From an uncultured Campylobacter sp. (GTDB lineage Bacteria > Campylobacterota > Campylobacteria > Campylobacterales > Campylobacteraceae), in contig NZ_CALIBB010000103.1 in assembly GCF_938045595.1 (NCBI RefSeq), positions 1 to 6,457 of the forward strand: DNA of 6,457 nt, given 5' to 3'. Made by a program: the position numbers and the translations under genes. The notes below the pieces were generated by a model. It saw nothing but the letters and a program-made list of their open reading frames with translations, ran no database searches and was not told where the DNA came from. Of the stretch, positions 1-5,275 are shown piece after piece; positions within the stretch are counted from its first letter, which is position 1, and each line of letters begins with the position of its first letter.

Positions 1-19
1 TCATCCAAATTTAATAATA

Positions 20-50
20 GCGGTATAAAAATTTAGCAATCCCATACCGC
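20..50 (-). terminator. Possible weak terminator hairpin after the small-protein pair
   Basis: A 7-bp inverted repeat, GCGGTAT (20-26) and ATACCGC (44-50), flanks a 17-nt loop. On the minus strand it is followed by an AT-rich but mixed tail rather than a clean U-run. It lies about 55 bp after the stop of the 29-aa gene. The long loop and poor tail make it a weak call. The rest of 1-104 has no supportable gene. Confidence 0.3.
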
Positions 51-104
51 CTTTGTTTAAGCAATTAGCATCGAAAGTAAAAAGTTATAGCATACTGTTT
101 TTGA

Positions 105-194
105 TTACGCCGCCGCATCGTCAGACTGTGCACCCAAAAAGGCAGCAAAAACAAAGCTACAAATCACCACGCAAACTACTATATAACCAACCAT
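105..194 (-). CDS. 29-aa single-helix membrane microprotein, function unknown
   Basis: ATG at 194 to TAA at 105-107 encodes 29 residues: MVGYIVVCVVICSFVFAAFL (1-20), then a short acidic, Ala-rich tail (GAQSDDAAA). The first 20 residues form one hydrophobic helix with two Cys (8 and 12); there is no charge before it and two Asp after it. It is too short for routine gene callers. Support comes from AGGAGGG at ideal spacing, the 12-bp gap behind a plausible small membrane protein gene, a shared promoter, and the matching membrane character. It could act as a partner subunit of the 77-aa protein, a membrane-active peptide, or a regulator of another membrane protein; nothing in the sequence chooses between these. 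Confidence 0.7.
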   Translation of the reverse strand: MVGYIVVCVVICSFVFAAFLGAQSDDAAA

Positions 195-201
195 ATCTCT
201 A

Positions 202-208
202 CCCTCCT
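202..208 (-). promoter_or_regulatory. Near-perfect Shine-Dalgarno (AGGAGGG) for the 29-aa gene
   Basis: AGGAGGG on the minus strand lies 7 nt before the ATG at 194 and overlaps the TAG stop (207-209) of the upstream 77-aa gene. This is the best ribosome-binding site in the window and is the main reason to accept a gene of only 29 codons. The overlap implies that ribosomes ending on the first gene can restart on the second. Confidence 0.75.
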
Positions 209-440
209 ACTTTTTTAACTCTCGTATTTCTTTATACTTTTTTTCAATTTTCCTATTAACCAGCACTAGAGCAAAACACAAAGCAATCATTCCTAATCCG
301 CTTAAAATCAAAATAAATGCTTTTGCCGTTTCGTAGTTATTTAGTAACCAACCGCCAAGCGAAATCATTAGCCCGACGATTATGCCCAACCAAAATCTAA
401 GCGTCATCAATCTTTCTTTTGCTTCGTCTAATTTAGACAT
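207..440 (-). CDS. Small two-helix membrane protein of unknown function (first gene of a small-protein pair)
   Basis: A 77-aa protein: a charged N-terminal helix (1-15, MSKLDEAKERLMTLR), membrane segment 1 (about 16-33), a short loop NNYETAK (34-40), membrane segment 2 (about 41-61) and a strongly charged C-terminal helix (62-77, with many Lys and Glu). Positive charges at both ends predict both termini in the cytoplasm. The overall pattern reminds me of widespread unnamed small two-helix proteins in Campylobacterota and other Proteobacteria that are paired with an even smaller protein, but I cannot confirm homology. The start is fixed by AAGGA 5 nt upstream and by the promoter just before it. 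It is followed after 12 bp by a 29-aa gene. Base composition is near 35% GC, far below the LOS-type operon next to it. Confidence 0.8.
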   Translation of the reverse strand: MSKLDEAKERLMTLRFWLGIIVGLMISLGGWLLNNYETAKAFILILSGLGMIALCFALVLVNRKIEKKYKEIRELKK

Positions 441-459
441 CTTTATCCTTTATTTCGGG

Positions 460-488
460 ATTATAACATTATTATCAAGCATTTACAA
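460..488 (-). promoter_or_regulatory. Sigma70-type promoter for the small membrane protein pair
   Basis: On the minus strand a perfect TATAAT -10 (460-465) lies 17 bp from a TTGTAA -35-like hexamer (483-488), and a TG one base upstream of the -10 makes it an extended -10. The predicted start is near 453, giving a short leader that contains AAGGA (446-450) 5 nt before the ATG at 440. Spacing and sequence are close to consensus on every count, so this is the strongest promoter in the window. I see no operator-like repeat around it. Confidence 0.75.
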
Positions 489-552
489 GACTAAATTTAT
501 GCCCAAAATACGCCAAACTGATAAATATGTATCATCCATTAATCGCTACTTT

Positions 553-566
553 GCCTAAATTTAGGC
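553..566. other. Perfect 14-bp palindrome overlapping the last LOS-type gene's stop codon
   Basis: GCCTAAATTTAGGC is its own reverse complement. It includes the TAA stop of the second glycosyltransferase (561-563). As RNA it could form a 5-bp stem with an AAUU loop. There is no T-run after it on either strand, so it is not a classical intrinsic terminator; it could be a weak terminator, a protein-binding site or chance. It is the only candidate end signal for the operon that I can see. Confidence 0.35.
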
Positions 567-1793
567 TTCGCATAACAGCTCCTCGTAGTAATTTTTAAGC
601 GAGCTAATATAATTTTGCAGCGTCAAAGTTTGCTTAAGACCGGCGTGTTTTTGCGCAAAAGCCCGTGCGTATTTGTCGTAAGTGCGATAAATTTCATCGA
701 TCTTAGCGCCCAGATCCGCCGGTTCATACAAAAACTCCTCGCTTAAAATTTCCGAAATTCCGCCCACGCGGGTAGATATCAGCACGGGCGAATAAAAAAT
801 ACCTTCGATCAAAATCACCGGAAAGCCCTCCTTGCGCGAGCTGATGACGTGCAGGTGCGATGCGGCAAGCGCAGCCGCAACATCGTCGCAAAAGCCGCAT
901 AGCCGCACGCGGTCCTGCAATTTTAGCGAATCGATTAAATTTTGCAAATTTTGCCTCTCGCCGCCCTGCCCGTAAATTTTAAGCTCGAAATCGAATTTCA
1001 GTTCGCTTGCGGCGCGGATCAAAAGATCAAAACCCTTAATCTTATCGAGCCTGCCGACCGCGACGATGCTAAATTTAAAATTTTCCGCCGCCGCGCTTGC
1101 GCTCTGTTGCGATATGAATACGCTACTAGTCTTATTTTGCGATGCGTCCGCATCCAAAGCCCTATCTTGCGACACACCCGCCCTGCCAGGTATATCTTGC
1201 GACGTGTACGCAGCGTCAGCCATATTTTGCGACGCACCCGCAGCGCCAGCCGAGTCGCTGCGCGCGTCCTTTGTTTCCTTGAGCGCTTCGTTTGCGGCAC
1301 CCTCCAAGTCCTTGCAGCGCGCGTAAATTTCACGATTTGCAAACTCCTGTCGCGGCTCTATGCCGAAATATATCACCTTCGCGGCGTGATTTATCGTGGT
1401 TGCGACCTTGCGCGAGGCTGCGATGACGTTTCGCACGCGATCGAAAACGGGCGCTTTGCGGTCGTTGTGTTTGGTCGCGACAAGCTTAAGATTTAAAAAT
1501 TTTTCGACCACGAAGCCGATCTGCGCGGCTTTAGCGCCGTGCGAATGTAAAATTTCAAATCCGCCCGAGCGTAAAAACCGATAAATTTCAGCGAACAAAA
1601 ATGGATTGTAGCGCTTGTCTCGGCTTTTGTATTCATAAATTTGCACGCGAGCATCCAGACGCTGCAAAAACTCGCATCTATCGGGCACGATGAGCGCCGC
1701 CTGCTCGCTTTTGCAAAGCTCATTTAGCGAGTCGATCACGATCTTTTCGACGCCGCCGTAAAATCTGGAGCAGCAAAGATAGGCGATTTTCAT
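561..1793 (-). CDS. GT4-family glycosyltransferase with a repeat-containing linker insert
   Basis: A 410-aa GT-B enzyme and the last gene of the operon. The N-terminal domain shows SRFYGGVEK (9-17) and LHSHGAKAA (82-90), then ATKHND (106-111). The C-terminal domain begins with FSIVAVGRLDKIKGFDLLIRAA (from 241), where R248 and K253 are the expected phosphate-binding residues. The E-x7-E motif is EGFPVILIE (E322, E330), followed by VGGISEIL. It likely adds a sugar to the LOS core from a nucleotide-sugar donor; the sugar is unknown. What is odd is a stretch of about 80 residues (roughly 157-238) between the two Rossmann domains. It is rich in Ala, Ser, Gln and Asp, and it holds five 10-residue units beginning with Ser-Gln at 188, 198, 208, 218 and 228. 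Without it the protein would have a normal GT4 length of about 330-350 aa. All motifs are intact, so the enzyme is probably active. Its ATG overlaps the deacetylase stop. Confidence 0.88.
   Translation of the reverse strand: MKIAYLCCSRFYGGVEKIVIDSLNELCKSEQAALIVPDRCEFLQRLDARVQIYEYKSRDKRYNPFLFAEIYRFLRSGGFEILHSHGAKAAQIGFVVEKFLNLKLVATKHNDRKAPVFDRVRNVIAASRKVATTINHAAKVIYFGIEPRQEFANREIYARCKDLEGAANEALKETKDARSDSAGAAGASQNMADAAYTSQDIPGRAGVSQDRALDADASQNKTSSVFISQQSASAAAENFKFSIVAVGRLDKIKGFDLLIRAASELKFDFELKIYGQGGERQNLQNLIDSLKLQDRVRLCGFCDDVAAALAASHLHVISSRKEGFPVILIEGIFYSPVLISTRVGGISEILSEEFLYEPADLGAKIDEIYRTYDKYARAFAQKHAGLKQTLTLQNYISSLKNYYEELLCEA
1107..1256 (-). repeat. Five-unit 30-bp in-frame tandem repeat (coding minisatellite)
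   Basis: The plus-strand word TTGCGA begins at 1107, 1137, 1167, 1197 and 1227, exactly 30 bases apart. In four of the five it follows a TAT-rich element (such as TATCTTGCGA). The units at 1197 and 1227 are the most alike; the others have diverged. A sixth unit at 1257 lacks the core. Read as protein (minus strand), each unit is 10 residues starting Ser-Gln, usually followed by Asn or Asp and then an Ala/Asp-rich segment. Because 30 is a multiple of three, copy-number change keeps the frame. Confidence 0.85.
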
Positions 1794-2602
1794 CTATTTC
1801 TGCCCTTCTTCATCTTCAAAATGAAGCTAAAAAGCCCCTGCCTGCCGCTAACCATGATGCGCGGAATTTCAAAATTTGAGTAGTGGGGGCGCAACACGTC
1901 GTTTTGCGTCGTAACGGCGCAACTAAAGCCCGCCTCGCGCGCGCAGCGCACGCTAATTTCGTTATAAAAGCCGAACGGATAGGCAAAGGCGCTGCAAGAA
2001 ATGTCAAATTTCGCCTCTATTTCGCGCTTTGATTCGCTCATCTGACGCAGCTGCTCTTGCGGATCCAGGCTAGGCAAGTTTGCGTGATCGAGCGTATGCG
2101 AGCCGATCTCGATGAGCCCGCTTCGCAAAAGCTCGCGAACCTCCTCGTCGCTTAGCATCTCCTCGCGATTTAGCTCGTCGCTTGATTTTTTCAGATCCTT
2201 ATCGGTCGCCCAATTCCCGTCAAAGCGCCGGTTCACGATGAAAATCGTCGCCTTAAAGCCGTATTTTTGCAAAAGAGGCAGGGCACCCGTAAGATTATCG
2301 CGATACCCGTCGTCGAAGGTAATGCAAACCGCCTTTGCAGGCTTGCTGCCCAAGCTTGCAAGCTCGCTTAAAGTATAGCTCGTAAAGCCGTTTCGCTTCA
2401 GCCACGCAAGCTGTTTTTCAAACGCGGTGGGGGTCACGCGCAGGCGGTTGAATTTAGAGGCGCGCTTTGGCAGATGCTCGCGGATCATATGATACATCAG
2501 CACGCGCGGATACTCGTAAGGTTGGTCCTTCGCCCACCACGCAAAGCGCAGGCAAAACCACGCAAAAAGCGCCGCAAAAGCCAAAAGCGCCGCGTAGATC
2601 AT
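1790..2602 (-). CDS. Membrane-anchored CE4 polysaccharide deacetylase (NodB-homology domain)
   Basis: A 270-aa protein with one N-terminal membrane segment (about 2-23) followed by a NodB-type domain. CE4 motif 1 is TFDDG (95-99), giving the catalytic-base and metal-binding Asp pair D97/D98. Motif 2 is SHTLDH (168-173), giving the metal-binding His pair H169/H173. Motif 3 is AYPFG (207-211), the form seen in PgaB/IcaB-like members. VLMYHMI (34-40) is the common lead-in. The family removes N-acetyl groups from amino sugars, using a divalent metal. In this operon the substrate is probably an N-acetylhexosamine of the LOS core or an undecaprenyl- or lipid-linked glycan (inference). The anchor has no charge before it and R19/K25 at or after its end, so whether the catalytic domain is periplasmic or cytoplasmic is not clear. 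Start and stop both lie in ATGA overlaps; a GAGGA Shine-Dalgarno lies 7 nt upstream (2610-2614). Confidence 0.9.
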   Translation of the reverse strand: MIYAALLAFAALFAWFCLRFAWWAKDQPYEYPRVLMYHMIREHLPKRASKFNRLRVTPTAFEKQLAWLKRNGFTSYTLSELASLGSKPAKAVCITFDDGYRDNLTGALPLLQKYGFKATIFIVNRRFDGNWATDKDLKKSSDELNREEMLSDEEVRELLRSGLIEIGSHTLDHANLPSLDPQEQLRQMSESKREIEAKFDISCSAFAYPFGFYNEISVRCAREAGFSCAVTTQNDVLRPHYSNFEIPRIMVSGRQGLFSFILKMKKGRNR

Positions 2603-2781
2603 CGCTCAATCCTCATGCGATAGGCCAAAAAGCTTAGTATCGTAGCCAGACTTAGCGCCGCGAAGGAGATCTGATAGACCGCGTTTTTAAAAAATAGCGA
2701 CGCGCACCAAAGAAGCAGCAGCGTTAAAAATGTGATCCTCCAGCCGCTAAGTGCGCCGTTTTCGTAAAAAAAATTTTTCAT
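2599..2781 (-). CDS. Small two-helix membrane protein, function unknown
   Basis: A 60-aa protein with two hydrophobic stretches, about 16-31 (ITFLTLLLLWCASLFF) and 36-53, joined by a very short loop with one Lys, and ending in a basic tail (RMRIER). The layout suggests both ends are cytoplasmic. I do not recognise a family. It is supported as a real gene by exact ATGA overlaps at both ends, with the glycosyltransferase upstream and the deacetylase downstream, and by uniform operon orientation. Position suggests it assists the deacetylase or anchors a glycosyltransferase, but that is inference. Codons 3-6 contain a T8 run directly after the start, which could allow slippage. The Shine-Dalgarno is weak (GAGAG about 8 nt upstream), so translation probably depends on coupling. 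Confidence 0.75.
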   Translation of the reverse strand: MKNFFYENGALSGWRITFLTLLLLWCASLFFKNAVYQISFAALSLATILSFLAYRMRIER

Positions 2782-3854
2782 ATTAAACTCTCATAAACCT
2801 TTATCGTTTTTTCTACCATCTGCTCTAGGCTGAAGTTTTGCGAAACGTAGCCGTAGCCGTCAAATTTCAGCTCGCGTGCGGGGGCAAACAGCCCCGCCAG
2901 CGCCTGCGCATCGCCCGCGTCAAAAAAATAGCCGTTTTCGCCCTCTTTTATGATATCTAGTGCGCCGCCGTGGCGGGTCGCGATCACGGGGCAGTTCAGC
3001 GCGATCGCCTCAGCCATCGAACGCCCGAAACTCTCGGGCTTGCTCGAAGCACTTACTGTGACCGACGAGAGCGAGTAAATTTCGGCTACCTTGCTCTGCG
3101 AGCCCGTAAAAATTACGCGCTCGCCCAGGCCAAGCCCCCCTACGAGCGATTTTAGCTCGGAAAAATACTCGTCGCGATCCGCTCTTACGCCGCCTACGAT
3201 TAAAATTTTAAGCTTTTGTTCGCTCGCCAAAGCCGCGGCGCGGATCAGGGTTTTGTAATCCTTAATCTGCGTGATGCGCCCAACGCCCGAGACGATGAAA
3301 TCATCCTGCGCGAGATTAAAATTCTGTCTAAATTCCGCGATGAAGCGCTCGTCTAAATTTTTTGGATTAAATTTTTCTAGATCGATGCCGCGCGGAATGA
3401 TCGTGATCTTGGCTGCATCTACGCCATAGCTTCGCACCACGTGATCGCGCGCGTAGCCGCTAGGACAGATGATCGCGTCCGCATCCGTCATGATTTTGCT
3501 GTAGAAATTTACGGAATTTATCCCATGCACGGTGCTTACGATCTTTGCACGCGGGCGAGCAAATTTAACCAGCCACGCCGGCACGCGGGAGCGGACATGC
3601 ACGATGTCTGGAGCGATCCTGCTTAAAATTTTACGCAGCTTTAAAACGCGCGCCGCAACGCTTAGGATATTTTTGGAGCAAACGTCGAGCTGTACGTGCA
3701 CGCCGCCGTCTTTTTCTATTTCGGGCGCCAATTTGCCGCCGTTACTGATAACGAAATTTTCGATGCCTCGCCGCGCAAACTCTCTATTTAGCTCGACTAC
3801 GCCGCGCTCGACGCCGCCTTCGTTCAGCTCGGGCAGGATTTGCACGACCCTCAT
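2778..3854 (-). CDS. GT4-family glycosyltransferase (LOS/LPS core type)
   Basis: At 358 aa this is a standard-length GT-B enzyme of family GT4. The N-terminal acceptor domain shows ILPELNEGGVER (6-17), with the Gly-rich loop typical of the family, then HVRSR (86-90) and STVHG (107-111). The C-terminal donor domain begins near GVGRITQIKD (190-199), where R193 and K198 are the expected phosphate contacts. It carries the E-x7-E motif as ESFGRSMAE (E274, E282) and ends with the usual RHGGALDIIKEGENGYF. The likely job is transfer of a sugar from a nucleotide-sugar to the growing LOS core on the cytoplasmic face; the sugar cannot be assigned. Its ATG overlaps the upstream stop as ATGA, and a GAGGGAG Shine-Dalgarno lies 8 nt upstream inside the ELM1-like gene (3863-3869). 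A 6-base G run (plus-strand C at 3135-3140) is below the usual length for phase variation. Confidence 0.9.
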   Translation of the reverse strand: MRVVQILPELNEGGVERGVVELNREFARRGIENFVISNGGKLAPEIEKDGGVHVQLDVCSKNILSVAARVLKLRKILSRIAPDIVHVRSRVPAWLVKFARPRAKIVSTVHGINSVNFYSKIMTDADAIICPSGYARDHVVRSYGVDAAKITIIPRGIDLEKFNPKNLDERFIAEFRQNFNLAQDDFIVSGVGRITQIKDYKTLIRAAALASEQKLKILIVGGVRADRDEYFSELKSLVGGLGLGERVIFTGSQSKVAEIYSLSSVTVSASSKPESFGRSMAEAIALNCPVIATRHGGALDIIKEGENGYFFDAGDAQALAGLFAPARELKFDGYGYVSQNFSLEQMVEKTIKVYESLI

Positions 3855-5275
3855 ATTTTTATCTCCCTCACAAATGCCTTAAGATCATACTTCGCGGTCT
3901 TTTTTAACGTTTCGTCATAGCGCCTAGCGTGACCCGTAGAAACGAGAGCGCTTATAAAATCGTCAAATTTATTATGAGCGTCTTTGCGTTTTAAACTCAA
4001 AATAGCCACGTTCGCGCTCCCGTTAGATGCAGCCTCGCTTATCATCGAGACGCTGTCCTCGCTGATAAAGACCCACTCGCACTGCGCCAAAAAATCGCCG
4101 ATCGGATTTACGGGCTCGCGGCTATAAATCACGCTGTAATCCCAGCCAAGCTTTTCTAGCGCGCTCTCGGTAGCCCTCGGCGTGCGCGGAGAGGTCGTTA
4201 GCGCAAACTCGCAGTCCGCAAACTGCGCCCTTACGCCCTCGATCTGCTTTAAAATTTCATCCCCCATCTCAAAGCAGGAATTCGGCCCGCCGATGATAAA
4301 TCCGATGGATTTACGCTGCGGCTGATACAGCCCCTGCGGGCGCGAAAAACTAAGCGAGACGGGCGAAATTTTAAGATTTGCGCGCGGCTTTGGGCGGTCA
4401 TGCGCGCCTGCGATGATGACGCTAAAATCCTTGCGGTAGCCCTTCGGATACATTAGTGCTATACTCGGCCTAGTGTATCTGCGCGCGTAAAATTTCAGCG
4501 CGTAATAGATCGTAGAGCCCGCGCCTACAAATAGATCGAAATCTGCGAAATTTAAATTGCGATCTGATGCAGCGTCTAAATTTGCGCTATATGATACGGC
4601 ATCTGAATTGGTGCCATTCGGCGTGGCATCTAAATTTGCGCTATCTGATGCAGCGGGGCTGTTTAAAGAGGTATTATTTAAATTTGATCCGTTTTTACGG
4701 TCCGTCGCCGTGCCGCCCCCATTGAGGTCGCACTTAAAAATTTTAAAATAAAGCCCGAAAAAATCAAGCGCGTAGGAGCATAGTTTAAGAAGCTTGTTTG
4801 CGTAAGCGATCTTGCAAATGCAAAACTCAAGCCCTCTTAGCTCGCAAAATGCGATGCTTTGGTTCTCGTGCCCCTTGCGGCCGTCGCTTAAGATGAGTGC
4901 TTTTCGATGCGGATTGTGAGTGGTGGGCGGATTTGCGCAGGAGCTTTCGCTGTTTAAATTTAGAGAGCCGCCGCCTGCGCGCCACGCCCAGTCTGAAGCG
5001 CCCGATCTTAAATTTTTACCTTTAAAGCTTTCGCGCCGCAAAGTGCAAGAGGGGCTGCCGCAAAACGATATGAAATTTTTGAAGTCCGAATTTTTGTCCT
5101 TTCGCGCGGCGGCGATCGCTACGAAATTTTCGCGATTTAAAATTTTAACGGCGCGCGCGGCGTTACTTAAATTTACGGCACTTTGCTCTTTTGCAAAAAG
5201 GCGCGAGCTCTGCGGCGCGGATAAATTTCTCGCGATGCCCCGTCTGCTCTCGCCTCTTGAAATTTGCCACGCCAT
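3851..5275 (-). CDS. ELM1-family (mitochondrial fission ELM1-like) GT-B-fold protein with unusual N-terminal extension and internal insert
   Basis: The recognisable domain begins at about residue 125 with KALILSDG followed by KGHENQ (130-139). Further landmarks are AGAHDRP (289-295), GFIIGGPN (325-332) and SEDSVSMISEAASNG (405-419). These are signatures of the bacterial Mito_fiss_Elm1 family (PF06258), which resembles GT-B glycosyltransferases and often sits in LPS loci; its substrate is unknown. I chose the ATG at 5275 (474 aa) because it overlaps the lpxL stop as TGATG. An in-frame ATG at 5356 would overlap lpxL by 82 bases and is less likely. Two things are odd. Residues 1-124 precede the usual family start and look low in complexity, with no recognisable domain. 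Residues about 183-241 are an Asn/Ser/Ala-rich insert containing a repeated SANLDA motif. Family members are usually a little over 300 aa. The domain motifs are intact, so I do not call it a pseudogene. The stop overlaps the next start (ATGA). Confidence 0.8.
   Translation of the reverse strand: MAWQISRGESRRGIARNLSAPQSSRLFAKEQSAVNLSNAARAVKILNRENFVAIAAARKDKNSDFKNFISFCGSPSCTLRRESFKGKNLRSGASDWAWRAGGGSLNLNSESSCANPPTTHNPHRKALILSDGRKGHENQSIAFCELRGLEFCICKIAYANKLLKLCSYALDFFGLYFKIFKCDLNGGGTATDRKNGSNLNNTSLNSPAASDSANLDATPNGTNSDAVSYSANLDAASDRNLNFADFDLFVGAGSTIYYALKFYARRYTRPSIALMYPKGYRKDFSVIIAGAHDRPKPRANLKISPVSLSFSRPQGLYQPQRKSIGFIIGGPNSCFEMGDEILKQIEGVRAQFADCEFALTTSPRTPRATESALEKLGWDYSVIYSREPVNPIGDFLAQCEWVFISEDSVSMISEAASNGSANVAILSLKRKDAHNKFDDFISALVSTGHARRYDETLKKTAKYDLKAFVREIKI
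4562..4655 (-). repeat. In-frame direct repeat in the insert of the ELM1-like gene
   Basis: A 16-base word (plus strand TCTAAATTTGCGCTAT) occurs at 4575-4590 and again at 4629-4644, exactly 54 bases (18 codons) apart. A second word, TCTGATGCAGCG, lies just before the first copy (4563-4574) and just after the second (4644-4655, sharing its first base with it), giving a mosaic order. In protein this yields SANLDA at residues 212-217 and 230-235, each near a short Ala-Ser-Asp element. The copies are in frame, so gain or loss of a unit would change length without breaking the gene. Confidence 0.75.

Noticed and set aside
1..42. A 14-codon minus-strand frame ending at the left edge (MGLLNFYTAIIKFG)
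   Set aside because: It looks mildly protein-like, but it has no Shine-Dalgarno, is very short and overlaps the inverted repeat.
53..259. A 68-codon plus-strand frame starting with TTG near the left end
   Set aside because: It runs antisense across both small membrane genes and their Shine-Dalgarno, with no ribosome-binding site of its own.
1101..1260. CRISPR-like array, because of the regular 30-bp spacing
   Set aside because: The shared core is only about 6-10 bases, there are no distinct repeat and spacer segments, and the whole stretch is coding and in frame.
1019..1342. A 107-codon minus-strand frame with an Arg-rich repeated pattern
   Set aside because: It is the same 30-bp array read in another frame of the glycosyltransferase gene, so the apparent protein repeat is a by-product.
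942..1496. A 184-codon open frame on the plus strand opposite the last glycosyltransferase
   Set aside because: It is antisense to a gene with intact family motifs, and its Arg-rich repetitive protein comes from the 30-bp array, which opens several frames at once. No ribosome-binding site or family resemblance supports it.
3135..3140. Poly-G phase-variation tract in the first glycosyltransferase
   Set aside because: The run is only six bases, shorter than the tracts known to vary in Campylobacter surface genes. Other G/C runs I noticed in the window are five bases.
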